A DNA stretch of 64,000 nt, from NCBI GenBank assembly GCA_947243795.1, contig OX365931.1:124001-188000 (forward strand). The letters run 5' to 3'. Every line of letters starts with the position of its first letter. Within the stretch, counting starts at the first letter, position 1. The stretch is from Saccharomyces uvarum (Eukaryota > Ascomycota > Saccharomycetes > Saccharomycetales > Saccharomycetaceae). Both the position numbers and the translations under genes were made by a program. Positions 8,659-18,353 of this stretch are shown in pieces. A model generated the notes under the pieces. That model did not search any database. It was not told where the DNA came from and saw nothing but the letters and a program-made list of their open reading frames with translations.

Positions 8659-10308
8659 ATGGTCCGATTAAACCATGCAGCGTCGTATTTTATGCCCCTT
8701 TTCTGCTCGACAAGGCCTTATATAGTGGTGTTCTCTGTATTGTTTAGTATTTCGCTATTCCTACTATTCTATGTATCGTCCGAGTTACTATTGCATGAAT
8801 ATGATGATCCGTTGATGTTCAAACCCAACTCGCAGGACTACTTCAGAACCTTCCTCCTGGGGCTCTTTTCACCCTTTCTTTACTACTTCCTAAAGACATT
8901 CCTTTTCAATATAAACCAGCGGTTCTTGATACTGAATCTGATTGTCGATTTCCCCATCAATGACGCCTTCATGCTTATAATTCTGATCGGGTTGGCGTAT
9001 CCTCAGGTACAAGACCAAGAAGGCACTGCACACAAGAACAAGGAATGTGCCTGGCATATTATTCCAAGGCAGGCTTATATCTTTGGTATATCATGGGCTC
9101 TGGGGGAATTCACCATTTGCATAATTGGGAATTTGTTTAACTACCAAGAAATGGCCGACTTGAACGGGAATAACGCTTTATCACGTCAAAATAGCGCTAA
9201 TAGGTACTCTAATAATAGCATAAGCTACAAGGATGATCGTGTTTGCGGTACAGAGAATCACCATAACTTCGTGAAAAGAAGTGATATTACGTTATCCAAG
9301 TGTATCGGAGTAAGAAACGACTCATCGTCCATATCGAACAATGTCTACTCGTCCGACTACCATCCAATCAAACCCCTGCATTCCACGTCATCCGCATATG
9401 GTAGCATACAACACCAACCTCACGAGAACAATATAGGCCCAAAGAACGAACTTCATATCCCGGACATTTCCCTAGACGATACAATTATCATGATGAATCC
9501 CATCGACAATTCGTTGAAATTGACAACTCTGGATTCAGAAGATCTGAACTTCCCCATGAATGATGAAGAGCCCATTCTCAAAAGATCGTTTGGTTATACT
9601 TGGGCCATCCCTAATGAAAATACTTCAAATGTCGCTAAAAGCTTTACACCAGTAAAGAAATTTGTTGCATTTACCACGGCATACCAATTGATTATGAGCA
9701 TATTCTTAATGATCTTGGTGGTCGGCAATAACATCATGTTAACCATTGGAGAATCGTTGATTCTATCGATGTATTTTGTTTATGTTCGTGGTCACGAGGA
9801 CTTGTTTACCCCCGTAGTGAACTATTTCGGTTCAAGAACTATTTCAAATTTCATCCTGTGCGTGATAATACCATTACTCTTCTTGAACTTCATCATAAAT
9901 ACAATGATATATTTAAGAAGGGAACTGGATGAATGGTTCAATGATTCGCAGGGGGGATGTGACGAGGATGGCCAAGACGCCGCCAAGAAGAGACTAGCCA
10001 TGAGCCACGATTATCAACATCCGCTGAGTGTAAACTACACCGCGGGGGATAATCCGGATGCAATGAATGGCGCCGGCCATTTCGTAATGAGTTCCGGCCA
10101 GCTATTGGGCGATACCACCTTATATTATGGTAATTCTAATAGCGACTACGACAATACAACCAATGAATCTGCCTTCTTAAGATTTTGTAAGAAACTAGCC
10201 AAAATTTGGAGGACTTTAGCAAGAAATGATTCGTTCGTACTCGGAGTAATGGTTTCATGGAGTTTAGCCGTTTTCTTGACAGGTATCATCTCCGCCGTTT
10301 ATATATAG
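8659..10308 (+). CDS. YDL180W: Multi-span membrane protein of unknown function (YDL180W)
   Basis: The protein has 549 residues and matches the position and size of YDL180W, an uncharacterised protein whose tagged form has been seen at the vacuole. Hydrophobic segments are visible near residues 20-45, 60-80, 95-112 and 140-160. A long polar, Ser/Asn-rich insert without hydrophobic stretches covers roughly residues 170-330. Further membrane segments follow near 340-360, 365-380 and 395-415, and one at the extreme C-terminus (VLGVMVSWSLAVFLTGIISA). This suggests a polytopic protein with a large cytosolic loop. I recognise no catalytic motif and assign no activity. Confidence 0.92.
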   Translation: MVRLNHAASYFMPLFCSTRPYIVVFSVLFSISLFLLFYVSSELLLHEYDDPLMFKPNSQDYFRTFLLGLFSPFLYYFLKTFLFNINQRFLILNLIVDFPINDAFMLIILIGLAYPQVQDQEGTAHKNKECAWHIIPRQAYIFGISWALGEFTICIIGNLFNYQEMADLNGNNALSRQNSANRYSNNSISYKDDRVCGTENHHNFVKRSDITLSKCIGVRNDSSSISNNVYSSDYHPIKPLHSTSSAYGSIQHQPHENNIGPKNELHIPDISLDDTIIMMNPIDNSLKLTTLDSEDLNFPMNDEEPILKRSFGYTWAIPNENTSNVAKSFTPVKKFVAFTTAYQLIMSIFLMILVVGNNIMLTIGESLILSMYFVYVRGHEDLFTPVVNYFGSRTISNFILCVIIPLLFLNFIINTMIYLRRELDEWFNDSQGGCDEDGQDAAKKRLAMSHDYQHPLSVNYTAGDNPDAMNGAGHFVMSSGQLLGDTTLYYGNSNSDYDNTTNESAFLRFCKKLAKIWRTLARNDSFVLGVMVSWSLAVFLTGIISAVYI

Positions 10309-10568
10309 TATGTAAGCAAGTAGTGTATATACTATAATACAGATATACCAATATTTTTTACGCCACTTAACATTTAGATGCGACAAAGAAGCTTTCATAA
10401 AACAATAAAGAAACAACCAGAAGAGAAAAAATATGAAAAGGACGACAAACGAGGGTAGCATTTATGACTGAAAATAAGACTACAAAAACACAGATTCTTC
10501 GGTGGTAAAAACTGGTCTATAATTCAACCTCTAAAAATTCAGCCGTAGCAGGCAATATATCAATCAAG

Positions 10569-10724
10569 ATGATGCAAGGCAAGACCAAGATAAAGTTCAA
10601 AGGTCCTGCAACACAGGGCCCACCACATAACTTGTCTCGTCTCACCTTATCTGGAGTGTTGTTTTTATTTGGAATTGCCAAGCTGAAGCTAATCTTCTCG
10701 ATATGTGTATGGCTTTTCCCGTAA
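10569..10724 (+). CDS. Possible small unassigned protein (51 codons)
   Basis: ATG-ATG at 10569-10574 opens a frame ending at TAA 10722-10724. The product begins MMQGKTKIKFKGP and has a basic N-terminal half and a hydrophobic C-terminal half (LSGVLFLFGIAKLKLIF, then a short tail). Codons in the first half (AAG, ACC, TTC, GGT, CCT, CCA, AAC, TTG, TCT) are those favoured by yeast, unusual for random intergenic DNA. I do not recognise it. The opposite strand is also open over 10517-10738 but lacks an ATG. It could be a small membrane-associated protein, part of a non-coding RNA, or chance. Confidence 0.3.
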   Translation: MMQGKTKIKFKGPATQGPPHNLSRLTLSGVLFLFGIAKLKLIFSICVWLFP

Positions 10725-10755
10725 TAAAACTCGCTAAATTAACGCAGCGCGAAAA

Positions 10756-10761
10756 ACCAGC
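10756..10761 (+). promoter_or_regulatory. Swi5/Ace2-type site before PCL9
   Basis: ACCAGC matches the core bound by Swi5 and Ace2. PCL9 is known in S. cerevisiae as a Swi5-dependent cyclin made in late M/early G1. A related ACCCAGC lies at about 10796-10802, across the palindrome. Confidence 0.45.
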
Positions 10762-10769
10762 GTCACAAA

Positions 10770-10796
10770 TTTTTTTTAGTGCAGCACTAAAAAAAA
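10770..10796. repeat. Perfect 27-bp palindrome in the PCL9 upstream region
   Basis: Arms of 13 bp, T8-AGTGC and GCACT-A8, flank a single central A, with no mismatch. On either strand it could fold into a hairpin, and as duplex DNA it is a symmetrical site with A/T-tract flanks. Confidence 0.9.
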
Positions 10797-11080
10797 CCCA
10801 GCTTGGATAGGTAGATCTAGCACAACTATAGAGTCAAGCCTTGCTTATTATCGTACAGCCCAATAGCGCGCTCCATGCAGGTATAGCTGCAGGGAGCAAT
10901 AGATACATCTTTGTATTTAAGGGGTCGAGCAGCGTGCTGTCAGCAGGAAGCTCCATACATATTAGAAATCTTGAAGCATATATATATATATATATGTCTA
11001 CATATAGTTATACGTAATATAGCAAAAACTTGTGTTGATAGTGGAAACATATACTAAAAAGGGACACGCTAGAAAAGACA

Positions 11081-11998
11081 ATGTCCGACTACGATGCTCT
11101 TTTACATTTCAACAAGAGACCTGTCTCGCAAGAAATGATCCAGTTTTTGGCTACGTCTACTGCCTCCATAATCCAAATCAGACAGAACGAGAATCCGGCG
11201 CATGAATGCCCACCACCGGAGTTATCCATCTTTATCAAGAGAGTAGTAGTTAAGTCCAACGTACAAACACCAACTTTAATGGCCACTACAGTCTATCTAA
11301 ACAAATTGAAGAGTATAATACCCAAGAACGTATACGGCATCGAGACCACAAGACACCGGATATTTTTGGGGTGCCTGATATTAGCGGCCAAGACTTTGAA
11401 CGATTCCTCTCCCTGGAATAAACACTGGACCACATACACAGAGGGCTTGCTCAAAGTGCGTGAGGTAAATACTATTGAACGTGAACTCTTGGAATACTTC
11501 AATTGGGATGTGAGAATAACCACGTCTGATCTGATTAATTCTTTGGCGTTCTTCTTGGTCCCAATTCAGGAACAACTATTTAGGCAACAAAGACAAGAAC
11601 TATTATTGTTCAACTCCCCAAGTCCTGGTCAATTGAAAGAATACATTAATCATAGAAGACCGGTTTCGCATTCTAGATCTTCTTCTACCATGTCGGTTCC
11701 ATCGCTGGCATCCATAATGACAGTATCAACAACAGACTCGAGATTCTCTGCATTTGCACAGTCGCAACCGCCTTTCCCATTGATGGAACTCGACAATTTT
11801 AACAAGGAAAACCATGGGCCTTTCAACGGTGAAGGCAATATGAATAAAAATATCGCTGTTTTGTCTCAACAAAAGGCATTTCCAACGCATTATATCGACA
11901 AAGCATTGACGAATGGACAACAGACACCACATAAGCCTGCGGTCCACCAAAAGCTTCATTTTACAAGGAAGGGCTGGTCATCCTTTTTCAAGCAGTAG
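11081..11998 (+). CDS. PCL9: Pho85 cyclin Pcl9
   Basis: Cyclin partner of the Pho85 kinase, of the Pcl1/2 subfamily, acting around mitotic exit and early G1 in polarity and bud-site choice. The protein has 305 residues. A cyclin box spans roughly residues 45-165, with the segments MATTVYLNKLKSIIP, RHRIFLGCLILAAKTLND and REVNTIERELLEYFNWDVRI. The C-terminal 130 residues are Ser/Pro/Asn-rich with several SP/TP sites (SPSPG, QQTPHKP) likely to be kinase targets. The position between YDL180W and DLD2 is that of YDL179W. The upstream Swi5-type site fits its known M/G1 expression. The close paralogue PCL2 sits elsewhere. Confidence 0.95.
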   Translation: MSDYDALLHFNKRPVSQEMIQFLATSTASIIQIRQNENPAHECPPPELSIFIKRVVVKSNVQTPTLMATTVYLNKLKSIIPKNVYGIETTRHRIFLGCLILAAKTLNDSSPWNKHWTTYTEGLLKVREVNTIERELLEYFNWDVRITTSDLINSLAFFLVPIQEQLFRQQRQELLLFNSPSPGQLKEYINHRRPVSHSRSSSTMSVPSLASIMTVSTTDSRFSAFAQSQPPFPLMELDNFNKENHGPFNGEGNMNKNIAVLSQQKAFPTHYIDKALTNGQQTPHKPAVHQKLHFTRKGWSSFFKQ

Positions 11999-12316
11999 TT
12001 CTATTTTCGCCCTCCACAAACTATATATATATTCTTCTTTTCGAGATTCTTCAAAGGTCTCCAATATGTAACATGAGTAAATGGGCTTGTTTGGTTTACT
12101 AGTTGCACCGCACTATTTCCACAAGTCTTTTAATAATTGATAGTCATAATGAATCATTTTGTTTCTTGAGGCAATATCGGCCGAGATTTTTTCATTTTGA
12201 CAAGTTATAGCCCAAAACTTACCTAACTCTGAAGGAGTTTCTGAAAGAGGCAATGAAGGCATCAGATAGCTTGCTTTGTAGACAGCGCACCAGTGCTACA
12301 AATAGTGTATAGAAAA
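11999..12316. other. PCL9-DLD2 gap
   Basis: Holds the PCL9 3' flank and the DLD2 promoter. Nothing specific recognised beyond AT-rich runs (ATATATATATTC just after PCL9). Confidence 0.4.
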
Positions 12317-13909
12317 ATGCTGAGAAACATTTTGGTGAGAAGCGCGGGCAACCATCTGAAATATGGTTGCAGATATGTGAAATCATCTGCTCTTTTGGGG
12401 TGTAGGACAAAAGTCAACTACTATTCCACTAAGATACAAACAAGACTAACCAGCGAGAACTACCCAGAAGTGCAAAGAGATGCGAGATTCAAGAAACTGA
12501 CTTCTGATGATCTGAACTATTTCAGGTCCATTTTGTCAGAACAGGAAGTATTACAAGGCAGTGAATTAGAGGACCTGTCATTTTATAATGAAGACTGGAT
12601 GAGAAAATATAAAGGCCAGTCCAAGTTAGTTTTGAGACCTAAAACCGTGGAAAAGATTTCGTTGATTTTGAATTATTGTAATGATGAAAAAATTGCTGTT
12701 GTACCACAAGGTGGTAACACTGGACTGGTAGGTGGTTCAGTGCCCATTTTTGATGAGTTAATTCTGTCATTAGCCAATTTGAACAAAATCAGAGATTTCG
12801 ACCCTGTGTCAGGTATCTTAAAGTGTGATGCCGGTGTTATCTTGGAGAATGCTAATAATTACGTAATGGAACAAAATTATATGTTCCCGTTGGATTTAGG
12901 TGCTAAAGGTTCTTGCCATGTTGGTGGGGTTGTTGCTACCAACGCAGGTGGATTGAGATTATTGCGTTATGGCTCACTACATGGCAGCGTGTTAGGCTTG
13001 GAAGTAGTCATGCCTAATGGTCAAATCGTCAATAGTATGCATTCAATGAGAAAGGACAACACCGGTTATGACTTAAAACAACTATTCATCGGCTCTGAAG
13101 GTACTATTGGTATCATTACTGGTGTTTCGATCTTGACGGTTCCTAAGCCAAAGGCTTTCAATGTCTCCTATTTAGCTGTTGAGAGTTTTGAAGATGTTCA
13201 AAAAGTATTCGTGAGAGCCAGACAGGAGTTGTCTGAAATTTTATCAGCTTTTGAGTTCATGGATTCCAAATCTCAAATCTTGGCCAAAAGTCAGTTGAAA
13301 GATGCCACTTTCCCCCTAGAAGACGAACATCCATTTTATATTCTTATCGAGACATCAGGATCAAACAAGGATCACGATGATTCTAAACTTGAAACATTCT
13401 TAGAAAGCGTCATGGAAGAAGGCGTAGTAACAGATGGTGTGGTGGCACAAGACGAAACTGAGTTGCAAAACTTATGGAAGTGGAGAGAAATGATTCCAGA
13501 GGCAAGCCAAGCTAATGGCGGTGTTTACAAATACGATGTTTCTCTACCATTAAAGGATCTATACTCTCTGGTTGACGCCACCAATGCCAGGCTATCTGAA
13601 GCTGGATTGGTCGGAGATTCACCCAAACCCGTCGTGGGTGCCATAGGGTATGGCCATGTGGGGGATGGTAATCTACATTTAAACGTTGCTGTTAGAGAAT
13701 ACAATAAGGACATTGAAAAAGCTTTAGAACCATTTGTTTATGAATTCGTTTCCTCAAAGCATGGTTCCGTGAGTGCTGAGCATGGTTTAGGTTTCCAGAA
13801 GAAAAATTACATTGGCTATTCCAAGAGTCCTGAAGAGATTACAATGATAAAGGAACTGAAAGCACATTACGACCCTAATGCAATTCTGAACCCTTACAAA
13901 TACGTTTGA
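12317..13909 (+). CDS. DLD2: D-2-hydroxyglutarate transhydrogenase / D-lactate dehydrogenase
   Basis: FAD-dependent 2-hydroxyacid oxidoreductase. The yeast enzyme oxidises D-2-hydroxyglutarate while reducing pyruvate to D-lactate, and is found mainly in the mitochondrial matrix. The protein has 530 residues. The N-terminus is basic and Ser-rich ([12 protein letters not shown]), as in a presequence. A PCMH-type FAD-binding domain follows ([50 protein letters not shown]), then the FAD-oxidase C domain with the metal/substrate motifs [17 protein letters not shown] and SAEHGLG. The start at 12317 aligns with S. cerevisiae; the longer frame has no better ATG. Related DLD1 lies 5 kb away, and DLD3 is a cytosolic paralogue. 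Confidence 0.96.
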   Translation: MLRNILVRSAGNHLKYGCRYVKSSALLGCRTKVNYYSTKIQTRLTSENYPEVQRDARFKKLTSDDLNYFRSILSEQEVLQGSELEDLSFYNEDWMRKYKGQSKLVLRPKTVEKISLILNYCNDEKIAVVPQGGNTGLVGGSVPIFDELILSLANLNKIRDFDPVSGILKCDAGVILENANNYVMEQNYMFPLDLGAKGSCHVGGVVATNAGGLRLLRYGSLHGSVLGLEVVMPNGQIVNSMHSMRKDNTGYDLKQLFIGSEGTIGIITGVSILTVPKPKAFNVSYLAVESFEDVQKVFVRARQELSEILSAFEFMDSKSQILAKSQLKDATFPLEDEHPFYILIETSGSNKDHDDSKLETFLESVMEEGVVTDGVVAQDETELQNLWKWREMIPEASQANGGVYKYDVSLPLKDLYSLVDATNARLSEAGLVGDSPKPVVGAIGYGHVGDGNLHLNVAVREYNKDIEKALEPFVYEFVSSKHGSVSAEHGLGFQKKNYIGYSKSPEEITMIKELKAHYDPNAILNPYKYV

Positions 13910-14005
13910 AAACAAAAAATATCACGCTTTATAGTTATATTTACTTATGTACATATTTATCGACAATTATATTCTATGAAAATGCAACACCGAATAAATG
14001 ACTAT

Positions 14006-14530
14006 TCAGGGCAAAAATCCACCCTTTTTCAAACTTTCCACGGCACAGGTTGAGATATGTCTGAATCTAGACGAGCCCAAAGGTGTACCCCCGTACCATC
14101 TAGTCACTATTACTAGGATGTTAAAGATATTGGCTCTCTCGAGCAAAGTCAATAAGCGCTGTCCAGCAGCAGCCTCACCACAGTCAGCGCAGCCTTGCTC
14201 AACATTCTTCGGTTGAACCGTTATCTTCGTTGTCTTGTTGCCATGATTATTATTATTATTCTTGTGATTTTTACCGCTTTTCTTTTTCTGGTCTTGATTC
14301 CCATGCTGTGAATTCGAATCACTAGGTACTTCGGCCGTCCTCCAAGCATACATGTGCATGTGGGAGGCCTTTGAAACGCTTTTATTGTTTTGTACTAATT
14401 CTTCTAGTACAGAGGAAATGTCCTTCTGATTTTTTAATGTGCAACATCTTGCTTGAAATTTCGATTTTCTATCAACTAAGACTTCTGATTCGTTCCAGAC
14501 TTTTAATAATTTCCCCACATTCTTGCTCAT
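14006..14530 (-). CDS. YDL177C: UPF0029/IMPACT-family protein (YDL177C)
   Basis: The protein has 174 residues and matches YDL177C. It contains one IMPACT/UPF0029 domain (DRKSKFQARCCTLKNQKDI; HMHMYAWRT; DCGEAAAGQRLLTLLERANIFNILVIVTRWYGG), the fold also found at the C-terminus of Yih1/IMPACT, the Gcn1-binding inhibitor of Gcn2. It lacks the RWD domain of Yih1. An inserted polar stretch rich in Lys, Asn, Gln and His (about residues 75-108) splits the domain. Its function in yeast is not known to me. It is convergent with DLD2. Confidence 0.9.
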   Translation of the reverse strand: MSKNVGKLLKVWNESEVLVDRKSKFQARCCTLKNQKDISSVLEELVQNNKSVSKASHMHMYAWRTAEVPSDSNSQHGNQDQKKKSGKNHKNNNNNHGNKTTKITVQPKNVEQGCADCGEAAAGQRLLTLLERANIFNILVIVTRWYGGTPLGSSRFRHISTCAVESLKKGGFLP

Positions 14531-14894
14531 TTCTTTGTGAATATGCTAATCAAAGACATTAACTCCATGAGACCCTGCGCAATGCTTTTCTTTTTTTATA
14601 TAACTGATGCATGACTTGACTGTGCAGTACCGTTATTTTTTCAGTTACCGTTTTGGGTCTAATTTTTACTATGCGCAGCTTTGTTGAAAAGATTTAAGGT
14701 CAAAAACAATGAGATGTTGATCGGTCTTAGGCGCTCCTCAGTACAAACACAAAAAGGACGGATCATCTAGATATATCTACCCATAGTTGAATGGCATTTC
14801 ATAGGACGACACCAAGTTGAGATAGGTTTTATTTTAATTTAATAAGCACACGCGAGAAAGTGTCTTTCAACTTTGTTTGAACCCTTTGTTATCG
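14531..14894. other. Divergent YDL177C-GID12 promoter region
   Basis: A 364-bp divergent promoter. No binding site is clear enough to name. The frame of GID12 extends upstream only through a TTG, so the gap is taken up to the ATG at 14895. Confidence 0.4.
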
Positions 14895-17021
14895 ATGACT
14901 ACTGGTAGAATTCAATTTGCCGTTTCTACTCCTTGCAATGCTAAGGGCAAACCGTCGGGATATAGGATATTTGAATTCAAAAATGACCGGCTTGCGTTGA
15001 CACCATCAGAAAGGGGCTGTGCCAAAGTCGACGTGAATGCTAATATACAGGCATTCTGTTACTTAAGGCCTAATGGGAGAGACACATCGATATCTTCAGA
15101 TACAGTCCACATTGTGGATTCGTGTGATTACATGATACTGGCAAAGTCCAACGGGTTCATTGAAATAATAAGCAACTATCGATACAAGATAAACAGTGGC
15201 CTGCGATTAGCGCCTTCGTATATCCTTAGATGTACCCCAGAAGACTTTGAGTCCAATTTCTTTAGTGACTATATGATTGCCGGTCTTGAATATAGTCAGG
15301 GTTTGTTATATTGTTGTATGTGCTCCGGCAGAATATACATTTTTGTAATGAACCTTCCCTCGGATTATATCCAGTTCAAAAACATGTACAATCCCAAATT
15401 TCCAGATTGCTTCTTTAACAAGCATGAAAGCACCAATACAAGTCATTCTTCAGAGGAAGAAAGAATATTTGAAGGCAGTACGCGGTATACTGGAAGATCA
15501 TGCTCCAAGCACCTCTGCTACTTTCTTTTGCCTATAGAACCGTCTCATTTGAGATCATCACCTGTGGTATCATCATTTTGCAATATGTATCAAGGCCTGC
15601 CCATATATAGGCCTTCGATGTATTTACATATAGAACGAGGTATTTCTACATTCCACATAAACCCATTGGACCGGTTTTGTTTCATGACTGTGTCACCGCG
15701 ATCGCCACTATTTATAAGAAAGATAATACTGCCATTAACATACGTTACGTTTTTAAGCACTTTCATCAATTTGAAGAATAACACACAGGGAGAAAAATGT
15801 GATGAAGTGCTTTCGTGGGACAATATAGCGCAACAGAACGGATTTGGTTCTTTGTTTAGTTGGATTAACAACAAATTCACAGTCGGTTCTGATATTATAA
15901 ATTCCACCATCTGGGATGATATTGTAAGATATTCCGGAACAGGGATGTTGGATTCAGGAATCGTCTGGAAACAACGCCAAGGCCACGCCAAAGATGACAT
16001 TTACGAGTTATTTCATACTCAAGATATGCTGGGTAGTAGCCGCCGGAATTCTTTATTCAGTGCTACTAGTAACCAACCAAGGCCATTAAGTAGAAGGAGA
16101 AGAGAGTCTTTTCAAGGTTTAACCAGGGACGCTTTCAGAGAGACAATGGATGTACCGTGCTCAACAAAATGGGAGTTGGATTCATTCATCCGAGGTTTAA
16201 GAAGAAATACGTTTATGGTGGATTTTGAAATCGTGGAGAAAATTTCTCATAGAAGCGGGAATGATGGGATGAATGAGGATGATAGTAATGCGGATGAAAG
16301 TGACGAAACAATGACTTCATTTCTAACCGACAACTATAAGAAAATGGATATTGTGTGCATTGATCATTTTGTAACGTTAAGTGCATTTCGACCCAGATAT
16401 TATGATGAACCAATAATAAAGATCGATTCGTTATCAAATAAAAATGGGTCTGAGGATATGACCTATGAAAGAGCGGAGCAGAACAAAATAGACGTTGATG
16501 AACAAATGGCAAAGAGTGAGACAGTTCAATTTCAGCAGGCTTTAGGTAATTTATGTTCCTTTAAGAAACTGTTTATGTTGGATGATTCCTTGTGTTTTAT
16601 AATGGACACACACGGGGTTTTGCTAATAAACAGATTTGAAATCAAAAACACCAAAAATTTACTAAAGAATGCCAAGGATACAGTCCGTATAATACCGCAT
16701 GATTTCGGATTGATTAATGATGCGATAGTGATAATCAATGATATATATGCGGATCCGAACAATGTTTGCACTCTGACGTTTCATCTAGTAGTAACATCAA
16801 TGGCGGGAGAGATAACTGTATTTAAGGGCGAGTTTGTTAATGATTCCAGGCTAGGAAAAATACAGCTATGCGATTCACTAAAATTAAACAGAAAAGATCA
16901 GTTTGTGGACAAACTTACATTAATTGATTACGATGGTGGTCTCAATACACTGAAGAGGAAATATGACTACGATAAAAAGAACTCGTATGCATTTATTGTG
17001 AAAAAGGTCAAAAAAGATTAA
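14895..17021 (+). CDS. GID12: GID ubiquitin ligase-associated beta-propeller protein Gid12
   Basis: The protein has 708 residues and matches YDL176W (IPF1, later GID12). The S. cerevisiae protein is a beta-propeller that binds the substrate receptor Gid4 of the GID E3 ligase and tempers degradation of gluconeogenic enzymes such as Fbp1. Repeated short hydrophobic strands and aromatic turns (YMILAKSNGFIEII, YSQGLLYCCMCSGRIYIF, DRFCFMTVSPRSPLFI) fit a propeller, with no WD signature. Polar, Ser/Arg-rich loops lie near residues 185-205 and 395-430. The start is the ATG at 14895 (MTTGRIQFAVS), aligning with S. cerevisiae. It is convergent with AIR2. Confidence 0.92.
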   Translation: MTTGRIQFAVSTPCNAKGKPSGYRIFEFKNDRLALTPSERGCAKVDVNANIQAFCYLRPNGRDTSISSDTVHIVDSCDYMILAKSNGFIEIISNYRYKINSGLRLAPSYILRCTPEDFESNFFSDYMIAGLEYSQGLLYCCMCSGRIYIFVMNLPSDYIQFKNMYNPKFPDCFFNKHESTNTSHSSEEERIFEGSTRYTGRSCSKHLCYFLLPIEPSHLRSSPVVSSFCNMYQGLPIYRPSMYLHIERGISTFHINPLDRFCFMTVSPRSPLFIRKIILPLTYVTFLSTFINLKNNTQGEKCDEVLSWDNIAQQNGFGSLFSWINNKFTVGSDIINSTIWDDIVRYSGTGMLDSGIVWKQRQGHAKDDIYELFHTQDMLGSSRRNSLFSATSNQPRPLSRRRRESFQGLTRDAFRETMDVPCSTKWELDSFIRGLRRNTFMVDFEIVEKISHRSGNDGMNEDDSNADESDETMTSFLTDNYKKMDIVCIDHFVTLSAFRPRYYDEPIIKIDSLSNKNGSEDMTYERAEQNKIDVDEQMAKSETVQFQQALGNLCSFKKLFMLDDSLCFIMDTHGVLLINRFEIKNTKNLLKNAKDTVRIIPHDFGLINDAIVIINDIYADPNNVCTLTFHLVVTSMAGEITVFKGEFVNDSRLGKIQLCDSLKLNRKDQFVDKLTLIDYDGGLNTLKRKYDYDKKNSYAFIVKKVKKD

Positions 17022-17028
17022 CCTGAGT

Positions 17029-17165
17029 TGCATGCAGGCTGCGTGCAGGCTGCGTTCAGCAAACCATGACTTGTGCACAGTAAAATCTATAACGCGTAGT
17101 TACACATGAGTATATATTATTATTATCATTATTATTATTATTAAATACTATTAAATATTATTATT
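17029..17165. repeat. Short tandem repeat and ATT-rich repeat between convergent GID12 and AIR2
   Basis: Just after the GID12 stop the unit GCAGGCTGCGT occurs twice in tandem (about 17034-17055). A run of ATT/TTA triplets follows (about 17113-17165). The 297-bp gap 17022-17318 otherwise looks like paired 3' flanks. Confidence 0.7.
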
Positions 17166-17318
17166 TTTATCTTTAAACGTATGGTGTTTGATTTATGACA
17201 AGAAGATGTAAGAATGTACACACTATTCTGCGTAGTCGCTAAGGGTATGTACTCTGTCAATATACACTTAATATAACCAAGATAACTTACCCGATTGTTT
17301 GATTTTTTGTTACGATCA

Positions 17319-18353
17319 TTATCTCCTTCTTCCTAAAGTTCCGCTTCTATATGGTTGGTAAGAATTATAGTTCTTATAGTTGGAAGAGTTCGGAATGTCA
17401 TTGTTATTAACATAAGGGGAAGAGTTATATCTGGAACCGTACATGTTTTCAGATATCGACGAGACGTTTACGTTTTGATTTTGGTATCGCGAATGGTTAC
17501 TACTGTTGTTATTGATTGAAAGGGTTTCACCCCTTATGGTGGGCTGAATGACATTGCGCTTTTGGTAAGGAGGAGGGTGGAAATTCGATACTCTACGCTT
17601 GTTTCTGTTACTGTGGGAATGATCATTATGTGAATGTCTTTTGTGAGAAGGTTTCGGTAGAGGCTCTTCATCGTATATGGACCCGCTGAATTGGTAGTTT
17701 TCGTTATTCTTTGAATTTCTGTTTATATGCTGGTAGTATTCTTGTTTTAGATCAGTCGATAGGTTGGAACCAGTGAATGCGCTCCCATCCTCGTTAGGCA
17801 CTCTTGACGACCTCCTTTCTTCGCAATCGTCACCGAAGTGGCCTTTTTCGCCACAATTATAACAATATATAGTGTGGAACGGAAGGACTTTGGGTTTCCC
17901 CATTTGATTGTCATCTATTAGAATATATGCTCTCCATATACTGGGACATCTTTCCTTTAAGTGTTTTTTACTCTTACAAAGAGAACATTGGACTTTTTTC
18001 CATTTGTGCGGACACTGAGACCTGTAATGGCCAACTTCGTCACATTGCGAACACTTGATCGCCTTGGGACAATGTTGAGAATAGTGATCATCCATCGACC
18101 CGCAATAGGTGCATATTATATGAGGACAGTCTCTTTTCAAATGGCCTCTTTGAGAACAGTTGTTACACTTTGGAGCTGCCTCCCTAATAGCATCTTTATC
18201 ATCATCGTCCACACCAAAATATCTACCTTCGCCTCTTAGCGCTCTCAATTCGCTGGGGTTACTATCCACTTCCTCTATGGAAGGCGCTATAATTTTTTCT
18301 GGGGTGTTTGAAGGCGCTGTGTCAACCACAAACGGTAACGAGCCTTTGTCCAT
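17319..18353 (-). CDS. AIR2: TRAMP complex zinc-knuckle RNA-binding subunit Air2
   Basis: RNA-binding subunit of the TRAMP complex (Trf4/5-Air1/2-Mtr4), which adds short poly(A) tails to aberrant nuclear RNAs for exosome decay. The protein has 344 residues. Five CCHC zinc knuckles lie in about residues 60-180: CNNCSQRGHLKRDC, CTYCGSMDDHYSQHC, CSQCDEVGHYRSQC, CSLCKSKKHLKERC and CYNCGEKGHFGDDC. Knuckles 4 and 5 and the linker between them (IWRAYILIDD) contact Trf4 in S. cerevisiae. The C-terminal third is Asn/Ser/Arg/Tyr-rich and ends in GTLGRRR. The location matches YDL175C; the paralogue AIR1 is on another chromosome. Confidence 0.96.
   Translation of the reverse strand: MDKGSLPFVVDTAPSNTPEKIIAPSIEEVDSNPSELRALRGEGRYFGVDDDDKDAIREAAPKCNNCSQRGHLKRDCPHIICTYCGSMDDHYSQHCPKAIKCSQCDEVGHYRSQCPHKWKKVQCSLCKSKKHLKERCPSIWRAYILIDDNQMGKPKVLPFHTIYCYNCGEKGHFGDDCEERRSSRVPNEDGSAFTGSNLSTDLKQEYYQHINRNSKNNENYQFSGSIYDEEPLPKPSHKRHSHNDHSHSNRNKRRVSNFHPPPYQKRNVIQPTIRGETLSINNNSSNHSRYQNQNVNVSSISENMYGSRYNSSPYVNNNDIPNSSNYKNYNSYQPYRSGTLGRRR

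Larger units (their letters stand above)
10309..11080. promoter_or_regulatory. YDL180W-PCL9 gap
   Basis: A 770-bp gap containing a possible small gene (10569-10724), a Swi5-type site, a perfect 27-bp palindrome (10770-10796) and a (TA)n stretch at about 10981-10995 close to PCL9, which may supply its TATA. The first three have separate entries. Confidence 0.6.

Noticed and set aside
10660-10700. Possible U6-like snRNA segment (GAGAAGATTAGC on the minus strand)
   Set aside because: Twelve bases match metazoan U6 by eye, but the flanks do not, yeast U6 differs here, and no Pol III terminator or box B was found.
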